Shown here one piece after another: positions 19,034 through 28,255 of a stretch of 64,000 nucleotides of DNA. The notes beneath the pieces are model-generated. The model was not told the origin of the DNA. It saw nothing but the letters and a program-made list of their open reading frames with translations, and made no database searches. The first letter of the stretch is position 1; each line of letters starts with the position of its first letter. The translations under genes and the position numbers were made by a program. This DNA is from Anaerolineae bacterium. GTDB taxonomy: Bacteria; Chloroflexota; Anaerolineae; Anaerolineales; Anaerolineaceae. The stretch covers positions 1,054,001 through 1,118,000 of the forward strand of contig JABUFD010000001.1 in NCBI GenBank assembly GCA_013314735.1, read 5' to 3'.

Positions 19034-19378
19034 TCATTCACCACTGATAGATAGCACCTGGTCCAACGTAGAACGAAGTAAGTTTTCAGGGAGTGCTCCA
19101 ATCTGCGAATGGACAATTTTGCCTTTCACAACGAATAACATGGTCGGGATACTTTGTACGCCATATTGTCCGGCCCACTGTTGATTCTCATCAACATTCA
19201 CCTTGGCAACCAGGACTTTCCCGCTATATTCCTTGGCAATTTTTTCGAGTGTTGGTGCTACCATCCGACAGGGACCGCACCATGGAGCCCAAAAATCAAC
19301 AATCACAGGAATTTCTGATTCTAAAACAAATTTTTCAAAAGATGCATCGTTTACATTCACAGGTTCAACATACGTCAT
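19034..19378 (-). CDS. trxA: Thioredoxin
   Basis: 114 residues with the WCGPC active site in a complete thioredoxin fold (VIVDFWAPWCGPCRM, then the cis-Pro in SIPTMLF). It reduces protein disulfides in the cytoplasm. The start at 19378 is preferred because GAGGTG lies just before it; the in-frame ATG at 19390 is on the far side of that site. It is a single-gene unit facing murA. No thioredoxin reductase is nearby. Confidence 0.94.
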   Translation of the reverse strand: MTYVEPVNVNDASFEKFVLESEIPVIVDFWAPWCGPCRMVAPTLEKIAKEYSGKVLVAKVNVDENQQWAGQYGVQSIPTMLFVVKGKIVHSQIGALPENLLRSTLDQVLSISGE

Positions 19379-19571
19379 TCTACACCTCATCGGTTACCAA
19401 ACATTTCAATTATTTAATAAAAATCATAGCACAGAATGAGTCGTTTTTTTATCAATAATTTATTAAAATTAAACCAGGCAAAGTCCCGAAATCCCCCCCC
19501 AGTTACTACGACATGAGGATGTTATACTGATCGGGTGGGAAACTATGCTCACCAATACGAAAGGGAAAATA

Positions 19572-22007
19572 ATGAATTATCAGACTTACCCAATTCCATT
19601 CACACCAACGGCGGCTCCAGCATCCATCATCCAGGTTGGCGATGTGCGATTTACCGTTCTCACCGATCGACTGATTCGATTGGAACATGATCCTGCCCAA
19701 ACTTTTGAAGACAAAGCCAGTTTCATGGTCTGGTTTCGCCTTCACGAAACACCAAGGTTCGAGCAAAAAATAACTGAAGAGTCTGTGGAGATCATAACCT
19801 CTCACCTGCATTTGATTTACCTGATAAACCCGGTTGGTTTTACCCAACAAACCCTTAGTATTACACTTCGCCAATCCGGCCAGGTTTGGCACTTCGGTGA
19901 TTGGGATCGAGAAAATTTGCGTGGCACAGGTCGGACGCTGGATGAGGCTGATGGACCAATTCATCTCGATCCTGGTTTACTCTCTAGATCGGGATGGGCA
20001 GTGATCGATGACTCTGCCAGCATGGTTTTCGATGAATCCGGCTGGGTTACGGCACGTCCAGCAGTGACAGGTGCTGGTCCCGAAACGAAAGATCTTTACT
20101 TTTTTGGCTATGGCAATCAGTACCTGGATTGCCTGCGCGACTATTGCAAAATATCCGGGAAGGTTCCGATGATTCCACGTTATATTCTTGGTAATTGGTG
20201 GAGTCGTTATTGGGAATTTTCCGAAATCACGCTAAAAGAATTAATCAAACAATTTATCGAGCATGAAATTCCCCTTTCGGTGTGCATCATCGACATGGAC
20301 TGGCATATCACAAAAACCGGGAATTTCTCATCAGGATGGACAGGTTACACATGGAATAGAGATTTGTTTCCGGATCCACCAGGTTTCATTCGCTGGCTGC
20401 ACACAAACGGGCTCCGCACAGCGCTCAATCTTCACCCCGCTGATGGTGTTCATCCCCATGAATTGGATTACCCCCAAATGGCAACCGCGATGAGGATTGA
20501 TCCGGATTCACAGACACCAGTTCCATTTGATATCGCTGATCCAGAGTTCGTCCAGCATTATTTTAATATTCTACATCACCCGAAAGAAGAACAGGATGGT
20601 ATCGATTTCTGGTGGATGGATTGGCAGCAAGGAGTCCGTGTGAAGCAATCCAAAAACCCGGTATCAAGGTATCTGGATCCATTATTCTGGTTAAACCATC
20701 TCCATTTTTATGACCTGCAAAGAAATGGCACTTCGCGTGGTTTCGTCTTTTCCCGTTGGGGTGGCATGGGTAACCATCGTTACCCAATCGGCTTTTCCGG
20801 TGACTCGGTGGTTTCATGGAAATCGTTAGCATTCCAGCCCTATTTTACAGCGACCTCATCCAACGTTGCCTATTCCTGGTGGAGCCACGATATCGGTGGA
20901 CATATGGGTGGGATAGAAGACCCTGAACTGTATCTACGCTGGATCCAGTTTGGTGTTTTCTCCCCCATATTGCGCCTGCATTGCACAAAGAATCCTTATC
21001 AGGACCGCGCCCCCTGGTCGTTTGGAAAAGAAACTTTAGATATTGCAGCAAAATACATGCGCCTCCGTCACCAATTGATTCCATACCTCTACACCATGGC
21101 ATGGAAAAATTATACAGATGATATTCCACTCGTTCAACCGATGTACTACCACCACCCTGAGGATGAGATTGCTTACAGGATGCCGAATCAATACTATTTT
21201 GGATCACAACTGCTTGCTGCCCCTGTAACAAAACCTGTAGAGCCCGATTTAAACATGGCAGCCCAAACTATATGGCTCCCAACAGGCACATGGTATGATT
21301 TCTTCACAGGACAAAAATTCGCAGGCGAGCGATTTGTCACGGTGTATGTTGACAAAAATGACTGCCCCATTTTCGCGAAAAGTGGTGCTATCATCCCACT
21401 CGATGCGACTGAAGGCTGGACCAACGGTGTTGCCAATCCGGAATCATTACAAATAATGGTGTTTACAGGGACTGATGGAGAGTTCTCCTTATATGAAGAT
21501 GACGGGATATCATTTGGCTACGCGAATGGCGACAATGTACTGACCAAATTCTCCCTCCAGCAAAACGCAGATTTTAAAAAGGTCCATTTCACAATTTCTA
21601 CTCCGCAAGGTAATCCCGCTTACTTGCCAAAGCATCGCAGGTACCAGATCAACTTCCTAGGGCTTCTGCCAGATTCTATTAAGTCAGTTATCGTTAATGG
21701 AGTCGACAAGACCAACGGCATTACATGGGACCTGCCTCGTGAGATGCTGTCACTGCCTGACATCGATATCGATTCATCACACGAAATCCATGTCGAGATC
21801 ATCCTGAACGACAAGCCAACCACCCGCGACCGCCGCGCGGAAAATATTCGCAAGCTACTCCATATAGCGCCAATCAATTCCTGGGTGAAACTAGCGGTTG
21901 ATCAGCATATCCCAGCGTTGCTTGAAAACGCGGATTTTCTGAATACTGGCGCCCAGGAATTAAGCCCGGTACAAATGAAAGCGATCAGGGACATCTTGGA
22001 GCAATAA
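19572..22007 (+). CDS. Glycoside hydrolase family 31 alpha-glucosidase
   Basis: 811 residues. FWWMDW contains the catalytic nucleophile Asp350; GFSGDS supplies the likely acid/base Asp411; HDIGGHMGG is also family-typical. GH31 enzymes release glucose or xylose from non-reducing ends of alpha-linked oligosaccharides. No signal peptide, so it acts inside the cell. The last 60 residues are a helical tail outside the usual core. The start at 19572 (AAGGG upstream) is chosen over the ATG at 19545 because a TATACT box at 19523-19528 would leave almost no leader for the latter. It converges on the GH65/beta-phosphoglucomutase genes and likely shares their substrate pathway. Confidence 0.9.
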   Translation: MNYQTYPIPFTPTAAPASIIQVGDVRFTVLTDRLIRLEHDPAQTFEDKASFMVWFRLHETPRFEQKITEESVEIITSHLHLIYLINPVGFTQQTLSITLRQSGQVWHFGDWDRENLRGTGRTLDEADGPIHLDPGLLSRSGWAVIDDSASMVFDESGWVTARPAVTGAGPETKDLYFFGYGNQYLDCLRDYCKISGKVPMIPRYILGNWWSRYWEFSEITLKELIKQFIEHEIPLSVCIIDMDWHITKTGNFSSGWTGYTWNRDLFPDPPGFIRWLHTNGLRTALNLHPADGVHPHELDYPQMATAMRIDPDSQTPVPFDIADPEFVQHYFNILHHPKEEQDGIDFWWMDWQQGVRVKQSKNPVSRYLDPLFWLNHLHFYDLQRNGTSRGFVFSRWGGMGNHRYPIGFSGDSVVSWKSLAFQPYFTATSSNVAYSWWSHDIGGHMGGIEDPELYLRWIQFGVFSPILRLHCTKNPYQDRAPWSFGKETLDIAAKYMRLRHQLIPYLYTMAWKNYTDDIPLVQPMYYHHPEDEIAYRMPNQYYFGSQLLAAPVTKPVEPDLNMAAQTIWLPTGTWYDFFTGQKFAGERFVTVYVDKNDCPIFAKSGAIIPLDATEGWTNGVANPESLQIMVFTGTDGEFSLYEDDGISFGYANGDNVLTKFSLQQNADFKKVHFTISTPQGNPAYLPKHRRYQINFLGLLPDSIKSVIVNGVDKTNGITWDLPREMLSLPDIDIDSSHEIHVEIILNDKPTTRDRRAENIRKLLHIAPINSWVKLAVDQHIPALLENADFLNTGAQELSPVQMKAIRDILEQ

Positions 22008-22085
22008 TCATTCCAGAACCCAATGACGCAGCGACAGAAATGTGAAGGGTGCATCGAAATCGCTTGGGAATATTGGCAATAAATC

Positions 22086-22118
22086 GCAAGCCGCTGTGTG
22101 TGTCAGCGGCTTGCTTTC
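22086..22118. terminator. Hairpin terminator between GH31 and beta-phosphoglucomutase genes
   Basis: An 11-bp perfect stem (22086-22096 with 22104-22114), seven-base loop, short T run after it. It can end transcription from both sides. Confidence 0.7.
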
Positions 22119-22145
22119 AAAACCAAGCGTTCCAGAGAATGGTTT

Positions 22146-22796
22146 TTATCCCAACAACTTCCCGATAATATCCGCGAGTGTGATTCCATCAAACCCGTTT
22201 TCCAAAACGATGTCGGCTTTCCCCACACGCGCCATCGGACCAATTCCTATGGTTTTCATTCCCGCTGCGATCCCGGCTTCGATTCCAGCTTCAGCGTCCT
22301 CAGCAACAACACATTCTTCTGGGTTTAGGCCCAATGATCTGGCTGCATGTAAAAATAAATCAGGAGCAGGTTTTGGTGCCTCAACGCTGTACCCATCACT
22401 GATCGAATTCAAGAAATGGCCGATATTGAGTTTTTGCACGACATCACGCGCGTTTTTACTGGCTGAGGCCAGTCCTGCCAGGTATCCAGCGCTTTGAATA
22501 TCTTGGAGTATTGATTCCACACCAGGAAGAAGATTGGTTTCGCGGATTTCCTGTAAAAGTTCCACATAGTACCCATTTTTACGTTCCATCCATGACACAA
22601 TTTGATCTTCCGTTGCGGGGTATCCATCCAGTAAGATCATTAATGATTGCCTCCGCGATACCCCTCGAAGAGCCTCATTTCGATCCCGGTCAAAGTCAAC
22701 ACCTATTTCATCGGCCAACCGTTTCCATGCCAGGTAGTGGAAATTTGCGGTGTCAGTCAGGACACCATCAAGATCAAAGATGAAGCCTTTAATCAT
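22146..22796 (-). CDS. pgmB: Beta-phosphoglucomutase
   Basis: 216 residues of the HAD superfamily. IFDLDGVLTDTA holds the nucleophile Asp and the second Asp; the cap region with LRGVSRRQSL and the later VVAEDAEAGIEA match beta-phosphoglucomutases. The enzyme converts beta-glucose 1-phosphate, the product of inverting GH65 phosphorylases, to glucose 6-phosphate. The start at 22796 overlaps the stop of the GH65 gene by eight bases, which fits this metabolic pairing; an open frame continues upstream inside that gene but has no support. Confidence 0.92.
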   Translation of the reverse strand: MIKGFIFDLDGVLTDTANFHYLAWKRLADEIGVDFDRDRNEALRGVSRRQSLMILLDGYPATEDQIVSWMERKNGYYVELLQEIRETNLLPGVESILQDIQSAGYLAGLASASKNARDVVQKLNIGHFLNSISDGYSVEAPKPAPDLFLHAARSLGLNPEECVVAEDAEAGIEAGIAAGMKTIGIGPMARVGKADIVLENGFDGITLADIIGKLLG

Positions 22797-24966
22797 CTGT
22801 ACCGCCCTCCTGAGTAACTTCGACATGCTGCCGTTGGCCCTGGTAGTAAAAATGAAACGAAATACGCTTCCAATGACCGGGGAGTTTCGGATGCACATTC
22901 CACCCTATCTCATCAATGATGAGTCCTGCGAATCCGAACACAATCGTCTGCCAGATTCCTCCAATCGATGCAGCATGAATACCATCACCCACATTGCCCC
23001 GAATGTCGAATAGATCGGCTTGTCCCGCGCGCATGAAGTGCTCATACGCCTCCTCTTTGCGCCCTATCCAGGAAGCTACCAGAGAATGCATCGCAGGTCC
23101 TAATGATGAACCAAATTCGTGGTCCGTCTTTGGCGAATAATAATCGTAATTTGCTTGAATCACATCCTTTGGGAAAAGTTCACGGAAGAGATACATCAAC
23201 ATGACAATATCAGCTTGCTTCAACACTTGAATTTTCGCGGCTTCCTCGATTCCAAAAATTTCCTGGATTGATCTGGTTCGCCCGGCATAATGTGATAAAT
23301 CGACCTGCTCCATTTCAAAAAATCCACTGCATTGTTCAATCACCCCATTCGGCAACGCCTGCGGAATATAAATCATATCCGCCTTCTCAGACCAGGAGGT
23401 CAAAAGTTGTTCATTGATATTCAAACGGGCAGACAATCGCTTCCACCCCTCATGGTCATACACTGCCATCCACTGGGCCATCGAAATTGCAAGACGAATA
23501 TGCCACTGTGCCATGAAATTGGTAAAAGTATTATTATCGACATGGTCATGGTTCTCGTCAGGGCCAATCACATCCCGGATTTCATAACGGGACTCAGTGG
23601 CATTCCACTCCAGGCGGCTAACCCAAAACTGCGCGCCTTCGAGAATGATGGGTAAACCTCGTTTTGCCATGAATGCATCATCACCTGTGACTTTCCAGTA
23701 CATGTGCAGGGCATAAGCGATATCAGCAGTAATATGAATTTGGATATCACCAGTCCAGATTCGCACCAATTTGGTAGGGTCGGCAAAATGAGGAACCCAT
23801 GTGGGTGTTACCTCCTCACCGGTGCCAGCGCTTTCCCAGGGAAACTGCGCCCCATCAAAACCGTTTAGTTGTGCTTTTTTGCGCGCACCAGCCAGCCTGT
23901 GATATCGATAAGACAATAAATTACTGGCAACATCAGGCAGCACGAATGAGAAAAATGGAAGCATGAAGATTTCTGTATCCCAAAACACATGCCCCCGGTA
24001 TCCGTACCCACTCAAAGTTTTGGCTCCGATGCTGACCTGTTCATCGGAATACGGGGCCGCAATCAATAAGTGATAAATACTAAACCGGGCGATTAATTGA
24101 GCGTCATCTTCGCTATCAATTTCGATATCGCAATCATGCCAAAGCCGTTCCCAAACTGCTACGGAGGAGGTTAACAATTCTTCCCATGATTGGCCTGAAC
24201 AATCGCCTATCATTTGATTTACCGACAGTACAGGGTCGGTGGAATCTCTTGATGTAACGATATTGACCTTCTTCGTTAAGACAAAAACTCTTTCCGGTGA
24301 TACATCCTGGACTACACACAACGATGGATGCCCCTCAAGATTCCACTGCTCAATGGTTGCTTCTGGATCAGTACCCAAAATCATACCCATTGCCACATCG
24401 ACATTGGTTTTTCGGGTTTTAACATGCAGAATCGCGCGGTTGGCTTCAACCACTTGGCCGCACACGTTCCAGTGGATCAACCCCAGATTGTCAGCCTGCC
24501 CATCAAAACTGGCAACCACTTTCACTGTTCCAGAAAAATTGATCGGCTGAATTTCCAACTTTTGAGCACATAGGTAGCGTTGAGCCATGGAGGCAAAACG
24601 GCTGAATCGAATGATTGCCCGTTTTCCAGAACTTGTTTCAAAATCAACAGTGCGTGATAGAACTCCCGCATGCATATCCAGACGTTGCTCCATGTTATGG
24701 AGTTTGCCTTCGGTAATCCGAAAGGACTCATCGCCAAACTCGATCTGCAAGGCTGTCCAATTTGGAATATTGGCCAACTCGGTGAACGAAACAGGAATGT
24801 CATCATATACGCCGTGCATAAAGGTTGCGACATTTTGGCCTTCCATTTTTTCAGCAAAACTGCCCCGCGTGCACAGATATCCATTTCCAATCGTCAGGAT
24901 GGTTTCTGTATGATTCATCTTTTCTCGGTCAAAACCGTTTACAACTATTTCCCATGAGGAGTTCAT
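22789..24966 (-). CDS. Glycoside hydrolase family 65 disaccharide phosphorylase
   Basis: 725 residues, the size of maltose, kojibiose and trehalose phosphorylases. IGPDENHDHVDNN contains the general acid Glu of GH65; FWDTEIFMLPFF and the phosphate-binding region near residue 600 are also present. It splits an alpha-linked glucose disaccharide with phosphate to give beta-glucose 1-phosphate. The start at 24966 has AGGTGA upstream. The specific linkage (alpha-1,2, 1,3, 1,4 or 1,1) cannot be decided from sequence by eye. It is the middle gene of a lacI-GH65-pgmB unit. Confidence 0.92.
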   Translation of the reverse strand: MNSSWEIVVNGFDREKMNHTETILTIGNGYLCTRGSFAEKMEGQNVATFMHGVYDDIPVSFTELANIPNWTALQIEFGDESFRITEGKLHNMEQRLDMHAGVLSRTVDFETSSGKRAIIRFSRFASMAQRYLCAQKLEIQPINFSGTVKVVASFDGQADNLGLIHWNVCGQVVEANRAILHVKTRKTNVDVAMGMILGTDPEATIEQWNLEGHPSLCVVQDVSPERVFVLTKKVNIVTSRDSTDPVLSVNQMIGDCSGQSWEELLTSSVAVWERLWHDCDIEIDSEDDAQLIARFSIYHLLIAAPYSDEQVSIGAKTLSGYGYRGHVFWDTEIFMLPFFSFVLPDVASNLLSYRYHRLAGARKKAQLNGFDGAQFPWESAGTGEEVTPTWVPHFADPTKLVRIWTGDIQIHITADIAYALHMYWKVTGDDAFMAKRGLPIILEGAQFWVSRLEWNATESRYEIRDVIGPDENHDHVDNNTFTNFMAQWHIRLAISMAQWMAVYDHEGWKRLSARLNINEQLLTSWSEKADMIYIPQALPNGVIEQCSGFFEMEQVDLSHYAGRTRSIQEIFGIEEAAKIQVLKQADIVMLMYLFRELFPKDVIQANYDYYSPKTDHEFGSSLGPAMHSLVASWIGRKEEAYEHFMRAGQADLFDIRGNVGDGIHAASIGGIWQTIVFGFAGLIIDEIGWNVHPKLPGHWKRISFHFYYQGQRQHVEVTQEGGTDD

Positions 24967-24985
24967 TTTGTCACCTATTCGTTGG

Positions 24986-26005
24986 TTAAAAGAATTTTGA
25001 GCTCGATTCACGCACAACCAATTCGGGTGCCAACATTGCCTGATGTTGGCCCGGGGTGCGGGTTTGAATTTGATCAACAAGAAATTCTACAGCCAATTGG
25101 CCGCAAGCAAAGGCCGGTTGCCGTACAGTTGTCAATGAGGGACGTAAATACTGGGTCAGAGGAAAATCATCGAATCCACAGATGGCAATATCGCCGCCAA
25201 TAGTGAGATTGGTTTCATTAACTGCATACATTGCACCAATCGCCATCAGGTCATTCATCGCACAGATGGCAGTGGGATGATGGCCACTGAGCAGACCACG
25301 CGTCAACTCATAACCCGAATCGACAGTTCCATAGCCAAACAGGCATTTTGCGTTATCTTCGCATAACCCAGACTCCGCAATTCCTTGCAGGAATCCCTGC
25401 AAGCGTTCTTCGCCGACCCGGGATTCACCAGACCAGCCTAACAATGCGATATCGGTATGGCCCTGGTTGACAAGGTGTAATACGGTTTGTTTCATGCCTT
25501 CAAAGCCACTGACATCCACATAATCCATCCCATTTCGTTTCGGGTTTCCAAAACACACACAGGGTATTTGATGGTCATACAAAAATTGTGCTCTTGCATC
25601 ACCACTTTCGATGTTAGAGAGGATGAATCCGCCTACTTTCCGTGACCTGAATAGATTTTGGTAGGTTACCATATCATCATCGATCAGTCCGGTTGATGCG
25701 AAACAGATGATCTCAAAGCCAAGCTGGCTGGCACCCGCCATCATTCCATGAAGGAATCCCTCCAATATGGGATTAACACCCTGCACCTCTCCCGGTAACA
25801 GCCCATACCCGATCACATTCGCCTGTGTCAATCGCAAACTACGTGCGGATTCATTAGGTACATATCCCAGAGTCGCAACCGCATCCCACACGCGTTCTTC
25901 AGTAGCAGCGCGTACGTTAATATTACCGTGAATAACTTTAGATACGGTCTGATAACTGACTCCAGCGAGGAGGGCAACATCTTTGAGGGTGATATACTGT
26001 TTCAT
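24986..26005 (-). CDS. LacI-family transcriptional regulator
   Basis: 339 residues. The N-terminus TLKDVALLAGVSYQTVSKVIHG is the LacI helix-turn-helix and hinge, followed by a periplasmic-binding-like sugar sensor domain of about 275 residues. It probably represses the GH65/pgmB operon that begins 19 bases downstream and releases it on binding an alpha-glucoside or a derived sugar phosphate. GTAGGAG precedes the ATG at 26005. A perfect 14-base palindrome 17 bases upstream of the start is a likely operator, implying autoregulation. Confidence 0.9.
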   Translation of the reverse strand: MKQYITLKDVALLAGVSYQTVSKVIHGNINVRAATEERVWDAVATLGYVPNESARSLRLTQANVIGYGLLPGEVQGVNPILEGFLHGMMAGASQLGFEIICFASTGLIDDDMVTYQNLFRSRKVGGFILSNIESGDARAQFLYDHQIPCVCFGNPKRNGMDYVDVSGFEGMKQTVLHLVNQGHTDIALLGWSGESRVGEERLQGFLQGIAESGLCEDNAKCLFGYGTVDSGYELTRGLLSGHHPTAICAMNDLMAIGAMYAVNETNLTIGGDIAICGFDDFPLTQYLRPSLTTVRQPAFACGQLAVEFLVDQIQTRTPGQHQAMLAPELVVRESSSKFF

Positions 26006-26022
26006 CACGTCTCCTACATCAT

Positions 26023-26036
26023 GGCGAACGTTCGCC
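26023..26036. promoter_or_regulatory. Predicted LacI-family operator
   Basis: Perfect palindrome GGCGAACGTTCGCC with the central CG typical of LacI/PurR-class operators, just upstream of the regulator gene. Assignment to this regulator is inferred from position. Confidence 0.6.
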
Positions 26037-26064
26037 TTCAGTGTACCCCTACTAACAGTTACCG

Positions 26065-28050
26065 TCAATCCCAGGCGGTGAAGTTATATGCAAAGAAGTA
26101 TTTTCCTCTCCCTCCCCGATAAGAAACTGGCAAAATATGCACTGATCTGACTTTGACTGGCAAACCTCCTGCCTCTTCGATCTGCAATCGAACACTTCCC
26201 TGATCCTCGGCCAGTGAAAAAGGCAACCGGTGCACAACTCTGCCCTGGCTGTCTTCGAGCAATACCACGCCCTGACACAGGTTCGCTAAAGAAACCTCTA
26301 TGTGCCTGATCATCACTTCGCTAGCGAATTCATACCGAACTCCACTGATAGAAGCACGAACCTTCTCATATTGTCCAAAATTGGTGTTTCCTTCATCATC
26401 GGTTCGCGAAGTTAATTGACCGGTAACCAGTTCTGGATACACAAATTGATTCAAAGTTTCCTGATCCAACCGTATGGAAGTATTGACGTTCCATACAGCA
26501 ACCCACCATGTTCGAGAAAATGGCTTTCCTGTGGTAACCATGAGAATATCTTCAGCGACTTCCCGATAGCCACCTTCGGAAAATAAAGTGGCATCCTGGT
26601 TGATGATGGCATCTGAATAACCTTCAGGGACAATGCGCTTTAGATGTCCAATCCGCCAGTTTGGGTCGTAATACGGTGGAACCTGTGCTGTCAGAGCAGT
26701 ACCCAAACCCAGGATATCAACTATATACACATTAGGCCCCGCATAATAACCAGCAAATCCTACCGATTCACGGGTGACAAAAAGCAGTTCCCCACCCGAT
26801 TTTTCTGCCATTTCCCGGTATTGTTTCCCCTCCTCCACCCAGGGGAATGTTGGCACAGTGTTCCACTTATTATTCCGCAGCAAACCCGTTTCGGAGTAAT
26901 AGAAATGACGCTCATTAACAATGCCATCTTTCCAGGTCTCCACATACTCCCAGTTATCTGCAAAAAAGGTTGGAACGCTTGACATAAAATTGATGGCTGT
27001 CAATAACAACAACAACCAGGGCATTATTGGTTTCTTTAGGGCCTGTAGATCGAAATGGATTATCTGAACCACGGCAATCAATAACAGTATTGAAAAAAAC
27101 CTCCCCCCCATAAAATCTCCACCAACCGATATCACATAGACCAAATACGCAACCGTACTAATCATGGCCACGATGCGGAACTTGTTTTTGCTCACAACTG
27201 CTTTGGCAATACCAATCAAGATCACAATGGCAGTTATCGGGTCATTTCTAACCGTATGGGCTACATACCTGACACCTTGCCCGAGAAGTTGGGCAGTGGT
27301 TAAAAAGCTGCCGGTTTTTGCATAATAAGTATTGGGTAGCAAAAATCCATAATGGATTATTGAGAAGATCAACCAGAACAGTACGGGCATTCCACCAACC
27401 AACAACTGCCAGGCAACCTTTTTGTTACCACGTTCACGCCAGGCAACCAGGAATACCATCGGGAGAGAAATTAATAACGTATCCAATCGATTCAAGCCCA
27501 TCAAGCCGGCAATCAGTGATACCCACATGACTTTGCCATGTCTGAGCGCATCTTGATCTCTAAAATATAGTGAAAGAAAAATGGCCATCAGCAGATGGCT
27601 GAGGGGGTTTTCGAGGCCGGAGGTGCTGTAATCCACAAATGCTGATGAATATCCCAACAGCAAAATTCCAAGGGCGACAGCCCAAGGCTTCGTCCCAAAA
27701 GCACTAATGATGACCAATACGGTAGCGCAAGAAATCAACAGACTCAACAGTAATACGGTTAAATAAGCTTCACGCGTAAACACGTAAAGTATACTGATCA
27801 ACAGCATCCATAAAGGATGTGTAAAGACCTGCACTCTTTCGGCGATATTCCACCTTAACCCATAACCGGATACCCAATGGTCTACTACACGCAATGTTAT
27901 ATAGGCATCATCACACATCCACGCACGATTAAGCACAATTGCCACAAAAACAATTACCGCGCACGCCACAATCCAGGAAAACCGTCCTGTTGTTCCCGCG
28001 AGGCCTGGTTGCAGTTCTGTGTGTCCATCATCACCAATCATGTTGTGCAT
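26065..28050 (-). CDS. GT-C-like multi-pass membrane protein
   Basis: About 661 residues. MCDDAYITLRVVDHWVSGYGLRWN and VFTHPLWM in the first outer loop are typical of a GT-C-like family found in Actinobacteria and Chloroflexota, near the arabinofuranosyltransferase group. About eleven membrane segments follow to residue 340, then an extracytoplasmic soluble domain of some 300 residues with a beta-rich C-terminus. Three in-frame ATGs (28065, 28050, 28041) compete; GGGAAG sits before the second and third. It is followed at 59 bases by the lacI gene, but the operator lies between, so cotranscription is uncertain. Confidence 0.68.
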   Translation of the reverse strand: MHNMIGDDGHTELQPGLAGTTGRFSWIVACAVIVFVAIVLNRAWMCDDAYITLRVVDHWVSGYGLRWNIAERVQVFTHPLWMLLISILYVFTREAYLTVLLLSLLISCATVLVIISAFGTKPWAVALGILLLGYSSAFVDYSTSGLENPLSHLLMAIFLSLYFRDQDALRHGKVMWVSLIAGLMGLNRLDTLLISLPMVFLVAWRERGNKKVAWQLLVGGMPVLFWLIFSIIHYGFLLPNTYYAKTGSFLTTAQLLGQGVRYVAHTVRNDPITAIVILIGIAKAVVSKNKFRIVAMISTVAYLVYVISVGGDFMGGRFFSILLLIAVVQIIHFDLQALKKPIMPWLLLLLTAINFMSSVPTFFADNWEYVETWKDGIVNERHFYYSETGLLRNNKWNTVPTFPWVEEGKQYREMAEKSGGELLFVTRESVGFAGYYAGPNVYIVDILGLGTALTAQVPPYYDPNWRIGHLKRIVPEGYSDAIINQDATLFSEGGYREVAEDILMVTTGKPFSRTWWVAVWNVNTSIRLDQETLNQFVYPELVTGQLTSRTDDEGNTNFGQYEKVRASISGVRYEFASEVMIRHIEVSLANLCQGVVLLEDSQGRVVHRLPFSLAEDQGSVRLQIEEAGGLPVKVRSVHILPVSYRGGRGKYFFAYNFTAWD

Positions 28051-28202
28051 ACTTCCCAACCACATATTGAGCGAGATCTGAATCTTCTTTTGTTTTCAAC
28101 TTTACTATACAGTGAATCTTGAAAAAAACGCAAACAAGATCAACCTTACTGCTCACAAATGATAAGTCGGCTTACCGAACGTCAATCGGCTTATTTTGGC
28201 AA

Positions 28203-28242
28203 CAAAAAAACGCAGGCTGGGTTTCACACCACAACCTGCGTT
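28203..28242 (-). terminator. Rho-independent terminator after the E1-E2 genes
   Basis: On the minus strand an eight-bp stem (28235-28242 with 28209-28216) is followed by a run of seven T (28203-28209 overlaps the stem end). It lies 14 bases beyond the E2 stop. Confidence 0.7.
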
Positions 28243-28255
28243 CTCTTTACTGGAT

